Shown: in pieces, positions 9,901-22,716 of the stretch
Layout: each line of letters starts with the position of its first letter
How positions within the stretch are numbered: the stretch's first letter is position 1
Made by a program: the position numbers and the translations under genes
Notes under the pieces: generated by a model
Told to the model about the DNA's origin: nothing
Database searches by the model: none
The model's input: only the letters and a program-made list of their open reading frames with translations
NCBI GenBank assembly: GCA_013398175.1
Contig: VZRZ01003213.1
Span: 201,031 to 265,030, forward strand
DNA length: 64,000 nt
From: Climacteris rufus
Taxonomy: Eukaryota > Chordata > Aves > Passeriformes > Climacteridae
Direction: 5' to 3'

Positions 9901-12900
9901 GCCCTGTACAAGCAGTCTATTGGAGAAAACACAGTGCATGTCATTTACTGATGTGAAGCTTACATTTTTGACTGTCACAGTGTGGTAGACTGATTTGTCT
10001 GTCCTTTGGGAAAATTCTGGGATGGAATTTGAAAGGTCACTGATATCAGTTGATGTCTGTGCCACATTCTGAAGTACAAAGAGCAAGAGATTTTATGAAG
10101 AATCAGAAAGGAGTTGCACAACAAAGATTTGGTGATCATATCTGTAGTAGCAGAAATAGTCTATATAGACTCTTAATATGCTGTCTGTAAAGTTACAGTC
10201 TGTAACTCTAAAAAAATAAAAAGCAAGAGATAACAGGAGTAAATACTGCTTCAAGTCAGCACATCATCTCTTATTCACCAGTACAGAGACTGCTGGACTA
10301 AAGATTGTAGCTGTATTCACAACCCTGGGGAGTTTTCCCTGCAAATTCTCAGGCAGAACAGCGGCTTTAAGAGTATGCTGGGAAGAACAAGAGGGTTCTC
10401 AGGCCCTCCTCATGATGGGCTGGCAGCCAGTGCCCTGTTGGGAACCAGTCTGGACCTGTGAGGTCTGCAGGCTTTGTGGTGCCGTCCACTGTGCCCCACA
10501 GCAGGTCCTCTCCCTATCCTTAAACACTGATGATCCAATACAGCAGGAAGGACTTCGTGGAGATGTTCCTCTCTTTTTTATCTGTGCTTGGTTCCTGCTG
10601 AATTTGAAGGTAGGACAGAAGGTGGCTGCAAGGTGACAGATGCTTCAGGTGGCACTAGTACCAACTTGAAACATCCTGCAGGAAAGAAAAGAAAAAGACA
10701 CCCATGCTGTTCACACTGCAAGGGAACACATCTTGAATTAACTCCTATTGCTCTTTGTGTAAAAATGATAACTTGATTTTAAAAATAAAAAGAGGAAAAT
10801 AAAACAGAAATGTCTGTGTAAAAAACAGACAGTTTACGACATCAATCTGATTGTCAGAAAAACTCAGGTCAGAGTCAACAGAAGATATGTGATAAAAAAT
10901 CTGTGCTTCTGAAGGTGTGATCTCAGAACAATGAGCTCAGTTTCTAGGAAACAGCCAATAAACAACCTCATGTCAGCTTCTTTATGCAGTAAGGTACAAG
11001 CTCGAACACAAAGAGTGCTCTGATTATGTGCTGAGTAAGTTTGTTCTGTAATTTTTAAGTAATGGTCCTACACTGAGTATAAATGTCTAGATAACTTCAA
11101 GCTCTCTGATTTTATCCAAAAGACAGTTGCTGTTTGAATAGAAACCTAACCATGGATGACAGAGCTGAGAAACAAGTAGAGCAGAACCTGTCTCAGGAGG
11201 TCCTCCTTAGTTTGTCCCATCTGCACTGTGGGGGCTGTACCTGTGTCAGTGATTTTAGTCAGCAGACATGGGAGAAGACAAATAATAGGACTTGTCTTTT
11301 GTTTGATAGAGGACACAATTACTTTTGTGTCACCAGGAAAGGGAATTCTCAAAATTTCCTGTATTTTAGAATTTACAGGCCACTGAACAGTAAGAATTCT
11401 AAGATATTAATGAATGAGATAAACAGCAAGCAAAAGTTCCACATGAATTAGAATTTTATCTGAATTCTGATTAGTTATCCATTTTGAATGTTCTCAGAAC
11501 TAAGTAGAAGTAGTCTATTTTTCCTTCTCACCTACTATTGTGTCCTCTTTTTATACTCAGTGTTTCTCCACTTCCCAAGATTCAACAATGTTCTCTAAAC
11601 TCCCATTAGTCATTTTGAAAAATGTTTCTCCAACATAATTACCCCAATGCAGAACTAAGGACAAGAGTTTCCACCATCTTTAGTGAGTGCTAAAACCCCA
11701 ATCAAAAAGTGCCATTGTTTCCCATTAGGCAATAATGGTCTGCTGGGGGGGAAAGGGCAGAGAGTCATAAAGGAATTGTGGAAAAGTATCCCTACAGGAC
11801 AAAAAAAGGTTTCCCTTCCTAATGAGAACAAGGAGAAAAGCAGCTGCTGTACTAGTATTGTACCCAACAGGTTTGAACTACATAGAGAAATCCTGCACTT
11901 GTGGAATGCAATCCACCAAGCAACCTTGCAAATCTCTGACCAATGTCATCTTCTTGAGCTTTAACTCAAGGGCATGTGTCACAAGGTCCTAATCATCCAG
12001 CCTGTGTCAGCAGATCTCTATAAATTTTACTCATCTGCCAGACTCTTCCTCTATAAGTCATTGAGTTCTGCAGGTTTCTAAACAGCTTTTAGCTTGTTTG
12101 TCCCCACATTAAATGCAAGATAATGTATCTGACTGTTAAAGGTTTTATTGTCAAAACATAAAATATTTTACAAATTATTGTCTTTTATTTTCCAGGTTGT
12201 AAAGTGTTTGAATAAGCAAATCTGATTTGATTTTACCTGATTCTATTCCTCCATGACTAATTTATTTTTATTGTGTCATAAATGAACTCCATGGCCATTT
12301 TACTCTTAGTCCCGAGTGCATTTTTTATGAAAGCAATCTATAAAGTTTTGTTTGTGGAGCAATAATACTGAACATGTTGGCATAAGTTGCAAAGCCCTAA
12401 ATGGTTTGGAATCTGTTTTGTTTTTTTTTTTTTCTTTCCTTTATCTTTTAAGCCATTGAGTTCATCTGGACTGTTTTCGTTGTCAGTTCCAGTAATGGAC
12501 AGGAAAATATTTGCCAGGAAAAATGCTCAGCGCTAGAACTTGTTTCCAGCTGGACTGCTAGTCCTGCTCACCTTAAGGCACAGAGCAAAGCTTTTCGGTT
12601 GTCCTGTGTTTCTTTATAAGAAAATCCACACCTTTCTTATCTTAGGAGACTTACTGGGGAAATTGGTTAGTCCTGAAGTTTCTAGAGGGCTTTTGTACTC
12701 TTGGATATTAATTAGTTTCTTGATTTTCTTTTCTCTAGAGTTGTTGGTAATATGTTGTGAATTATTTATTAGATTTTTGTGAATGTAAATCCAGCCAGAT
12801 GCTTGGGCAGTGGTCACATATTTTATAGATATGATGTCAATAAATACATAAATAGCTGTGAGTGCCTCTCTGTAGACAACATTTAGGAATTATCAGAAGA

Positions 12901-15440
12901 AAAGAGGTAAAAAACAGATTGAGTATTTTGACAGTGAAAGCCTTTCTGGCTGATGTCATAGCTTTTCTTTTCCTCATATCCTCTGAATTCTTTTGTGGTA
13001 TTTCCTAATAAACTATGTCAGTACTTTAAATGGCAGGTGCCAGTTTCAGAAGAACATTGAATGGATTGCATTTTGCAAAGTGCTAGGGACATACTGGTTA
13101 CAAGGACACACCCAACAAAACCCACTTCCATTCAAAATATTTTACCTTCAAAGTCCAGGTACAAGATCTTGAACTTTATAAAGAAAATTTTACACTACAG
13201 ATATAGCCTACTGTTCTCTGTGCAAATGATCCAAGAGCAGACATAGGTACTTACCATTTACAGCTGTCCGACAAATAATCCCTGTGAATGTATTTCAGGC
13301 TACAGGTGGTTCATGAACTATTCAACTGTTTTTGAGTATGTGCTTTTCTCAAGGCTCTGAATTACATTCACTAAGCAAACAGCTGTGGTGGCTAAGACCT
13401 TATTGCCTCTTCTCCCCCCATCCCAGCTGTTTGTTACTGACCCTCTGCCAGAAATTCTTGCTCCCATTCCAGATACAGCAAAACCTGCTGCACCTCAGCT
13501 GCTCCAACTCATAATCTGGTGTCTTACTGCAAAACAACTTCTATTGCTCAGTTAAGCTCATGTACAGGGATGTAAAATGGAACAGCTGAGGTGCAGTAAA
13601 ATGCTCTATTCTGCCAGCTTTTTAGTTGGGAGCTATATCTTCATGAAAGCAATGCTGATTTAACTAGTTCAGAAAGAACTGCCAGAGCTTGCCTGTCAGT
13701 ATCCTCCTGATCATGTATTAGTACTGCATTGCTTTTAGGTGTCTAAAAACATTACAAACAAAGTTAAGAAGTTTTGATGCATGTAGTAGCACCAACTACA
13801 GTAATAGCAAAACATTTGACAACTTTTGTCACCTGCGTGGTTGTTACATATATGAGTACATTTACCTAAACAGTAGAAATTCTCTACTCTTAACTAAGAA
13901 AGAACCTAAAATTAATTGAAAAGCAAAGAAGTACAAAGGCATGAAAATAAGATGAGAAAAGTCAATCAGAATGTGCAAAACTGTTCTCAAATGGTTTTGC
14001 TCACATCTATCTCAAGCTTAATGGAAATATAAACTATTTAAAACTGTCTGGGGGGAAAATAGCAAATTAAAAGAATACTGTGAAAATAGAAAGGGCACAA
14101 ATCCTAGCCAAACACTGAGAGTAAAGTGAAACCATGCATTTATTCATATCAGGTTTCTGGACATAAAATATTAAAGCGGACAGGAAAAAAATCTTGGTGT
14201 CTTTTAATCTTTTCAGAGTAAGTGAAACATGAAAAGGATGTTTGTACCAAAATAGCTACTCTGACTTAGAGAACTGCTAGGTACAGTAAATATTTTCAGG
14301 GGTGTTCCATTCAGGCCTGTCCTGTAAATACCTGTGCATAAGGGAAGACCATACACAACATATATCACTCTGTCCCTTAACCAGATTGCACAAGAAATAC
14401 AGCAGCTAAAAATTTGGTCAGAAATGTATGTTTCCATGGGAAGAAACTATCTTCTACTCCAACTGAAGTCAATTTCTTATTATACTACAAAAGGTGGAAA
14501 ACATCCAGACAGAGAATTCCCAGGAAAGGAACCAGTTGTTCTTCATAAATATGACAGTAAAACATAGCACCATTGAATTAACACTTGCCAGACAAACAGA
14601 TCAATTACTGAAACACAGACCAATTTTCATTGTTTTACAAACATAGTATGCTGTGAAGCAGATTAAAGCAGCTGTTGCTTAGAATGAAACTGAAGAGAAA
14701 TTCAAATTATTTATACTGTTAGACTTTTCTACATTAACAGCTGTTTCAGACCTTTTGCCTTGAGGGAAAATACAGATGGATTTTGCAATACAGAAATCAC
14801 AGTACACTGGAGTTCAATTATTGGAAATAAAATTTTTAACAGGGAAAAATTAATACCAATGATGATGATGATTAATACCAATAATGATAATAAGATTTTC
14901 ATGAAAACAGATTACTTTTACTAACATGATTGCAGCTTGGGATATAGGCATGTTGGGTATAACTACTCTAATTATAGGGAAAGTTAAAGGAATTTGACTT
15001 TAGTTGCCCTTCAGCTAGTTGTCCTGAGAGTCACCATACCTATTTTCACAACAGCAGATTTCCAAAGGGCAGAACCATATTGGTGACTCTCCATTCTGTT
15101 GTATGGTTATTGATTATGCTTTCAGCTAACAAGAAATAGTGCTTTCTCAATGGAGTCCCATCATCCAGCATTCAATTCTGTTGCTGTGCCAATTACTTTG
15201 GCTAGGAGATCCAGGAAGAAAGGAGAAGGTGTACCAAATATTATTTATCTTCAACAATTTTTCTTTGTTGTCTTATGGTTTCACTTCACATTTACAACTT
15301 TCCATGAAAAAAAATCTATAAAGCAAAAGCTTTTATTTGTTCCTGGAGCAAGCTGAAGCCTTTAAAGTGAAAAGTTTTTAGAAAAAAGTGTATTTTATCT
15401 TTTCTTAAACTTTCCTTTGGACCCTGAAATTACACATTTG
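6949..15440. other. 8.5 kb of unique sequence, no gene recognised
   Basis: The sequence is AT-rich with many stops in all frames. Frames longer than 90 residues (11134-11451 and 11683-11964, both plus) show no domain, signal peptide or flanking splice signals that I trust. A strong-looking splice acceptor, pyrimidine tract then CAG, lies at 12194-12195, but no paired donor is visible nearby. There is a 13-T run at 12421-12433 and a short tandem duplication at 14849-14892. I see nothing else to annotate. Confidence 0.55.
14849..14892. repeat. 22-bp tandem duplication
   Basis: Two adjacent 22-base copies start with 'attaataccaat'. The second copy differs in its GAT-rich half (gatgatgatg versus aatgataata). 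Confidence 0.75.
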
Positions 15441-15650
15441 CAGAATTACAATATGGTTGAATTTGACAGAGACCTCTGGAGATCATCTAGTCCAAACCCA
15501 TGACTAAAGCAGCTGGCTCAGGATTGTGACTAATTTAGCTCTGAATATCTATAAGAACGAAGGTTCCACAACTCCTCTGTGCAACCTCTTCCAGCTGTTT
15601 TTTCACCACCTTCACAGTGCAATATATTTTCTTATGCATATAGCTACACA
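15441..15650 (-). mobile_element. CR1 LINE 3' tail (copy C)
   Basis: The plus-strand text 'gaatttgacagagacctctg' followed by 'gatcatctagtccaaaccca' is the reverse complement of the CR1 3' UTR end. It continues for about 200 bases (ccacaactcctctgtgcaac, then 'ttcaccaccttcacagtg'). Only untranslated sequence remains, and it is heavily 5' truncated. Confidence 0.8.
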
Positions 15651-16656
15651 GACTAAATACAGATTAATTAGAACATGCAATTTCTTAGCTATTGCTTAAT
15701 ACAGCAATCTTTCTATTGAGTTTCATCTTACATTTTACATGGCTTATGGACTCAAAATTTATCTTCTGCTGTTACCCTACCCTATACCTCTCAGTGCATC
15801 CAGTTAACGCTGTTTGAGACACCCTTCCATTTTATTCAGTGGAGGTGATATTTTGTACTAGGGAATAAACCCTAGAGGAACTGTTCTGGTTTTACACTGC
15901 CTACAAACAGAATTTGGCTGCTTGTATCTAATCTAAAATATGCCTCAATTATTATGCAATTAGCATCAAAATGTGGTATGATTTATGGAAAAACATGCAA
16001 CAATTAGCAAGTATGCCTGGCTACAGTATGCTAGTGGTCCTCCTGGGGGGAAAAAAGGAAGCCATATTTAATATTATTTCTGTAAGGAACCATCTGACTT
16101 CCTGGTTAAGTTTTCAAGTTATTGGAACAATCCCATAAGGAAATTCTGGCCATGCAACAACTTTGCTTACTCTGTAGCCTTCATAGCATCAAGCAATCCA
16201 GACACTAAAACAAAATCAGGCCACTGAAATGCCAAAAATCTTATCTCAGTTATACTATATTTCCCTTGGTATAAAAGAATTTGCATTCTCATACTAGTTT
16301 TCCGTCATGTGGCACATATTGTTCAAAACAACAGGAGTATCACAGGTTAGGACAGGCCTGTGAAATCTTTCTGTGAGCTCAGAATATCTGCCATCACTGT
16401 GGTTCTGTCTGTTAAAAAGAGGTGCTGGAAGTATGATACTCTCATATCTTTCTGGACACAAGAACCACCATTGTCAATTCCAAGTTGGAATCTAAAATTT
16501 ACCATCAGAAAAAGCTCGACCACCCTGATTAGAACAACTGGCATTATTTATTTAAATCTGAGATTCAGCTGACATTGTAGTTCATCAATGTACTGGTCTT
16601 TTGTGGAAGAAGTATAAGATTTTATATAAATTCTTGATATAGTAGACAGCTGTCTG
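15651..16656. other. Unique sequence, no gene recognised
   Basis: AT-rich. It holds homeodomain/POU-like motifs at 15947-16010 (see findings) but no coding signal. Confidence 0.5.
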
Positions 16657-16790
16657 AAAAGAAAGAAAGAAACAAACAAACACAACAAACCTCCCCAAAA
16701 CAGAAAAACAAACAAAACAACAAAAAACTCCACAAAAAAAAAACAAAAGCGAAGGAAAAACAAAACAACAAACAAACAAACCTAAAAAGG
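16657..16790 (+). repeat. A-rich (CAAA)n-type simple tract
   Basis: The tract consists of runs of A broken by single C or G (aaacaaacaaac, caaaacaac). Phenylalanine/leucine/cysteine-rich minus-strand frames over this segment are products of the composition, not genes. Confidence 0.9.
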
Positions 16791-19700
16791 AAACACCTGA
16801 ACATTTTATTACACAGCTATAGCTTGCTGTTTCAAACTGCACTGCATCCTCAGTCATCAGAGGGAAAAATTAAGTGACCCAAAAGATCCTCTTCATCTCT
16901 AGCTTCTAGGACAGGACTGTTGTCATACAGTGGCATGGATTTACACACATCTCTACATACTACTGGTGGTTGGGTGTGTTTAGGGTCGGCTTACAGAAGT
17001 GCATACAAAGGGTGAGAAGACAAGATGACACTTGATATGTACTATTTTGCAATCATCCAGAGACCCGAGAACTAATATTCCCCAAAAGAAAGGCAGGCAT
17101 GTGAAGAGTGTCCATACTTATACAGCAAGCACAGCTAGGGAAGCCAGCTGGCAGCTCTACCTGCATGTGTGCTCCCTGGGAGAGGATGACCAGCCAGGCA
17201 GCTGCAGAAGCCTGGCAGGCTTACACACACTGTCAACATCATTCACACAGGAAAGGAGGGGAAAGGAAGGAAAATTGAATCTAGGTCTCCATCAAGATGT
17301 CCCCTGAGCAAAGTGATGATACCTCTCTGCCTCTTTCCTTCTCCCTAAAGCAGCTTTTCCGGAACGGTAACAGACTGTGACATTTGCCCTGGCTGGAAGG
17401 AATATGGTGAAAACCCCAAAAGAACAGACATAGTCTGGTAGGTGGCAAAAACTGCTAAAAAGCAGTACCTAAAAGCAAAATGCTTGAAGTGAGCTCTTGT
17501 TTGAGTCATGAGCCGAAGGACAAAGCAGACCAGTACAAATGTTATTAAAGCATGTGCATGCCCAATGCAAAGCAGCCAAAATTCCCTTTTTGGTGCCACT
17601 GCACAATAGCACAGCTGGCTGGTACTTGCAGGGCAGCTTCACAGACGATGATGCCTTTACCTTTTACAAAATCTGCAAAGTGCCTTCTCTGAGCATTTTA
17701 CTCTTAATGCCCTGAAGGTATTCAAGCTACTGCTGCTCAGAGGCAATGCATTTTCGCACTTCTGCTCTCTTCCTTTCACCTTCCACCTCACCACCCCATC
17801 TGGGTCCTTAAGGGCTATAATTTGTTTAGTGGTTGGGTTTAGCTGTTCTAAACAGACAAGAAAGTATATCTGAGCTTTTAGCAACATGACTTCCTTGAAA
17901 GCTAGTTTTCATGCCCAGCACAATAGCTGAAGTCAGGATCCATTTTGCGTGTGCCTTAAGAGGGTTCACAGATACTGTGCTGTAGGAGGATGTAAGGGGA
18001 GCAGACAATTACAGCCCACAGGTACAGGTATCCTCCCACCCTGACAGGCTTCTGCAAAACCCTTTTTTTCTGTGACTTTTGTGCTTATGCATATGGGAAT
18101 AACAGGATTTATAGCAGTTCTTGGGAGAGGCAGGGACTTAAGGATTTGGAGACATAAGGGTAAATTCTTCTCTTGAACCCACGTAGTGGATTGAAGAGGA
18201 GAAATTAGCTGTATGAAATAAAGCCAGGTACTGTGACTCTTTCTCGTAGGTAAATATTTCTTTAATTTTTTGGTATATCCAGCTGTGGCCTGTAGCAGAA
18301 AGGAATATCTCATAATGAGCTCTGTTATAAATGGCTCTGAAACACAGAGTGTTGGAATGCCACTAAAAATATTTTGTCTGTGGCTTTTGCTAAGGCTCAG
18401 CTCCTCAGGAAATACTTTCATTGTTTAATGCTGTCATTTTGTACATATCCAATATTTTCTTAATCTGTCACTGGGAATAGTTTATTTATAACATATAACA
18501 AGCTTATTTTCCAATTGCATGCTGTAAATATGTCTTAATAGTCTTGCCAAAAAAACTAGCTATTCACTATAGCTGCTCAGTTATAGAGATTTAACCACTT
18601 TATTAGCTTTTAAAAATACCACAAGTATGTGTCAAATCCTCCCTTACTCCCATTTTTTTCCACTGAAATAGTGGATGTACAAGTTTGGGTCAGGATTTAG
18701 CCCTGAATTTGTCATTCACATTTCTCCAGAAGTTACACCAAGGGGCAGAGGGACTTAAAGACACTTACTCAGTGTTTCTTACTTTCTCCTTAAAAATTTG
18801 CCAATAGCCTATAATAAAAACAACTTGTAGAGCTAGAAAACAAGAAGTCCATCTGCTCTTGCTGGGGAATTTTTTGGGAAATTTCAGTGCCATCATTAGG
18901 CTATCTCTTGTTCTCCCCTGGAAGGTATGAAGGGAGGAAAAAAGACCCTCTGTTTCTTAGATCTCAGGATTATTATATAGGTGATTGCCTGTTGAATTTT
19001 ACAGCTGGCAACCAGGTAACACTTATAAAATGTGTTTCATAAGCAGTACAACATAGCATGTATTCTGCCACAGATCCTGTTTGTTGGAGGAGCTAACTGA
19101 TCAGAGAGTTTTGTACTCTACATGTTATTAAGTCTATACACGTGTGTGCATGTGTGTGTGTCTATGTAGAGCACAAAAATGAAGCTATGTGGAGTACAGT
19201 GTACTTGTTGAAACGTTCATACATCTGCCAGCAAGTCTGCTGACAGTTTAGGGTTTTCTAATATATTTACACAGCTGTAATATATATGCTTTTATGGGGA
19301 ACATTTTCCGTCATTACCTTTCCAACAGGTTAAGGAGGTTATTCAGAGATATATCTACAAACAATGAGCCAAATTCTGCTCTCAGCTGTAACAGTGTAAA
19401 TCCAGAGTCACTCATTAAAATTGATTGCTTTTCCATTTTTTTCCTTTTAACTTGTACCTGGTAACAGAGAGGAATTTGTCCTCCCTGTACTCCAAGATCC
19501 CAGCAAGAGTGCTGACCTTCTGTACTCAAGCAGATAATCTGCTGGTCATTTCTGTGTCATAGCTGTGGAAACAGCCTGCCAGCTTTTAGTGTGTTCTGCA
19601 GTCATATGCTTCAGCTGATAAGATGATAGGAATCAACCCTTTCTGCAAGTAACATCCAAAGGCTGTCTCCAGGACGGTTTTTAATTCACAAGTACTGCCT

Positions 19701-22002
19701 CTACCTCACTAGTGTCTAAAAAATAGGCTAGAATTTCCACATATATTTCTTGTGACTGAAATCCATATACACATTTTAGCCACACTTAGAGCAAATTGTC
19801 ATTGAAACATCATTAAAATGTGGCTTGTGTTATGGGACCAAAGCTGATATTGCCTCTGTAAGTGGAAATCTTTAACAAATGTACTTTAGTGATTAGAAAG
19901 TAATTCCAGATTACTGCTGCCTTCATAGCAACTGGAATTTGTTCTTTGCTGTTTTTAACTGACATGGTTAGACAAGTTTTTAGAGTAAACATTCTTTTTC
20001 AGCCATGTCAGGAGATTTTTAAAAGCTACCTTTTAGCTACCTTGTAGCTTGTCTTAATGTGACGGTTTCATGACTGTATGGACGCTGTGTCTCAGCAGCG
20101 CCTGCACTGCTGTTTCTTTCCACTTCAAGAAACTCAGTGGAGGAAAAGGAGCTGAGAAGGACAAAATCAAGCCAGAAATACAGGGACTTCCACTGAATAA
20201 ACTGCACTGTTTTCAGGGTCACACTAATTTATTTATGCAAGAGGGAATAATCAAAGTCATCTGAGAAACTTGGGATGCACTCCTGTGATATATCAGCAGA
20301 TTAAGCAGGCTTTAAGGCTAGGGATGGATGTCAGCAAAACTCAGACTTTGCCTAAACTGAATGATATCTCTATCAAAGGAACCTTTTCTCTTTGCAATAG
20401 CTAGTTACAAAACAGTGAATTCCCACACAGTGTGACATTCCATCTCATTGCAGGACAAGCTGCAAGACAAACACAGAAATCACTGAAGTGAATTAGACTG
20501 GAAACTATCTTCCACAGGGGCCAAATCTTTTCACGTATTTCTACTCTACCAGACAGAGCTAAGCCCTGATCCCCCAATTTCATTCTCTCTGTAAAGCTGG
20601 AGTGAGTCCCAAATAGGTACTAGGTTTCCAATTCAGTTTTGGGACTTCGTTTCAATATAAGGGGACAGGTTGAAATACGGGAATGTTACCTATTTCTTCA
20701 TTTGCTATACTTTTTCAATAGAAGCCACTAAATTTGAGATTGAAGCATGTGCAGTTGTCCAGCCTTCTGCACCCTGCTCTGCCCAGTTCTCCCACTGCTA
20801 CCTCCAGCCACCCCCACCTGATAACAACAGGGACAGGAAGGGGACACAAGTAGCAGAACAGACACTGGGGAGCAGAAAACTGTTTCTGGGTGCTTAGTGC
20901 AGTACCTATGTGTCAGCAGCTGAGCAATGAGTGGGTGAGAGCGGTGGTTCAGGCGAGACATGGTCTGAGTGGTCTCATTGCCACTCAGTGTGCTCCATGT
21001 GCCAGGTTGCTCCCACAGGCTGGCTACATCTACTGCTCAGAGCTGGAGCTCCCTGCAAATCACAGTTGTCTTCAGGGTCTGTTTTAGCTTGTTTGAACTA
21101 ATGTATCCCCAAGGTCTGGTTACACATTGGTTTCTGTCACACACAAAGAAAGAGGGACGATTTTTCAAGGAAGGGTTATTAAAGTCTCTGATAAGATGCT
21201 GAGAAACCCAAACATAAACTCCCTCAAAAATAATAGTAACTGTGTGAGAAATTCTTCAATTCTAGTGTTTGTATAGTGCAGCCCTATATGATGTTACAAG
21301 CTGTAGTCCTAAGTTTCATAATCTTAACTGTACACCAGCATGTGTTTTTAAATGTAATGCCTTTTGATGTCCTGTTTGCATTGGACTCACTACTGTAGGT
21401 CTCTGCAGGACACTGTTTACATAAGAGATTACCAAAAACAAAAATTACAAAACAAAGTGGTGTAAGTTTCAGAAATGGGAGTAGGAATGCCTCTCTCCGG
21501 AAGTTTTTGCCACAAGTCCAGATACAAACAAGGCCAAAGGGTCTCAGTATAAATCAAGTTATTTTCCTATTACCTCAAGACAGGGGCTCAACAACTATCC
21601 TGGTCTTATTTTATAGGCTATAACCTGGAACTAATTTAAATCTACTTTAATTTAGTTCATAGTTAATGAAACAGCTGTATTGAAATGGAAAATTTTTGTG
21701 TTGAGTTCTTTACTTTCTGGATGTAAAAAAAAACCCCATATAAAAGTAGTTCTTGTTCATGGATCATTTGTCTTTGCCTCTCTACAAGCATAACAAGAAA
21801 AGGTAGCCTTGGAAAAGTTAGATACTTTCTATGCCACCAAGATGGACTCAGCTCTGACTTTTGCACTGGCTTATAATTATACATATGTTATCAGTGGGGA
21901 GAATATTATTCTTTCCTAATTGTCACTCTCTTTCCTTCTCCATCCCCAAACTTTCAATTTATTGTACTAAAACTTTACAGTTCAATATGAACTGCTTTTT
22001 CT
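16791..22002. other. 5.2 kb of unique sequence, no gene recognised
   Basis: The longest frame is on the minus strand (17966-18421, 151 residues). It has no recognisable domain and no clear splice or promoter context, so I do not call it. A short (TG)n run lies at 19139-19162. The remainder is ordinary AT-rich sequence. Confidence 0.55.
19139..19162 (+). repeat. Short (TG)n microsatellite
   Basis: An interrupted alternating run, cacgtgtgtgcatgtgtgtg, followed by tct. Confidence 0.7.
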
Positions 22003-22050
22003 ATATCTTTTTTCTTTCTTTCTCTCTCTTTCTTTCTTTTTCTTTCTTTC

Positions 22051-22200
22051 TTTCTTTCTCCTTCCTTCTTTCTTTCTTTCTTTCTTTCTCCTTCCTTCTT
22101 TCTTTCTTTCTTTCTTTCTCCTTCCTTCTTTCTTTCTTTCTTTCTTTCTCCTTCCTTCTTTCTTTCTTTCTTTCTTTCTCCTTCCTTCTTTCTTTCTTTC
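22051..22200 (+). repeat. 30-bp higher-order repeat, 5 perfect copies
   Basis: Units start at 22051, 22081, 22111, 22141 and 22171 and are identical. Each is a (TTTC)n stretch interrupted by ctccttcctt. Identity this high implies recent unequal exchange or slippage at the 30-bp scale. Confidence 0.95.
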
Positions 22201-22292
22201 TTTCTTTTTCTCTTTCTTTCTTTCTCCCTTTCTCTTTCTCTCTTTCTCTCTTTGTTCTTTCTCACTTTCTTTTTTTTCCTTCCTTCCTTCGT

Positions 22293-22328
<36 letters not shown>

Positions 22329-22443
22329 TTTCTCTTTCTTTCTTTCTCCCTTTCTCTTTCTCTCTTTCTCTCTTTCTCTCTTTGTTCTTTCTCACTTTCT
22401 TTTTTTTCCTTCCTTCCTTCCTTCCTTCCTTCCTTCCTTCCTT

Positions 22444-22716
22444 CCTTCTGCACTTCCTTCTGCACTTCCTTCCTTCCTTCTGCACTTCCTTCTGCACTTC
22501 CTTCTGCACTTCCTTCTGCACTTCCTTCCGCCCTTCCGCACTTCCACACTTCTGCACTTCCTTCCTTCTGCACTTCCTTCTGCACTTCCTTCCACCCTTC
22601 CGCACTTCCACACTTCCGCACTTCCGCACTTCTGCATTTCCTTCCACACTTCCTTCCACACTTCCACATTTCCTTCTGCACTTCCACACTGCCTTCCACA
22701 CTTCCTTCCCAATTAC
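22444..22716 (+). repeat. Minisatellite of 8- and 12-bp units
   Basis: A variable array of cacttccttctg (12 bp) and cacttccg/cacttcca/cacttctg (8 bp) modules. It directly continues the (CCTT)n run and still keeps a 4-base register. Confidence 0.93.

Larger units (their letters stand above)
22003..22716 (+). repeat. Composite polypyrimidine satellite tract
   Basis: More than 700 bp of almost pure C/T on the plus strand (pure G/A on the minus strand). In order: irregular (TTTC)n; five perfect 30-bp units at 22051-22200; a block of about 90 bp (22201-22290) repeated as 98 bp (22323-22420); (CCTT)n; then an 8/12-bp minisatellite in CACTTCYN/CACTTCCTTCYN units. Open frames cross the tract on both strands (317 residues plus, 239 minus), with Ser/Phe/Leu or Lys/Arg/Glu-only composition, because the repeat lacks stop codons. 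They are not genes. Confidence 0.97.

Noticed and set aside
12181..12300. Strong acceptor at 12194-12195 as the start of an exon
   Set aside because: No donor consensus follows within a usual exon length and the sequence after it has no sustained open frame.
16548..16857. Phe/Cys/Leu-rich minus-strand frames that mimic membrane proteins
   Set aside because: They are translations of the reverse of a (CAAA)n-type tract. Similar artefacts occur at 36.6-36.8, 56.7-56.9 and 60.3-60.5 kb.
17966..18421. 151-residue minus-strand frame as a gene
   Set aside because: No domain, no splice or promoter context, and length within what AT-rich random sequence of this size can give.
22051..22200. Regular 30-bp direct repeats as a possible CRISPR array
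   Set aside because: The units are contiguous with no spacers, are made of TTTC/CCTT, and lie in vertebrate DNA.
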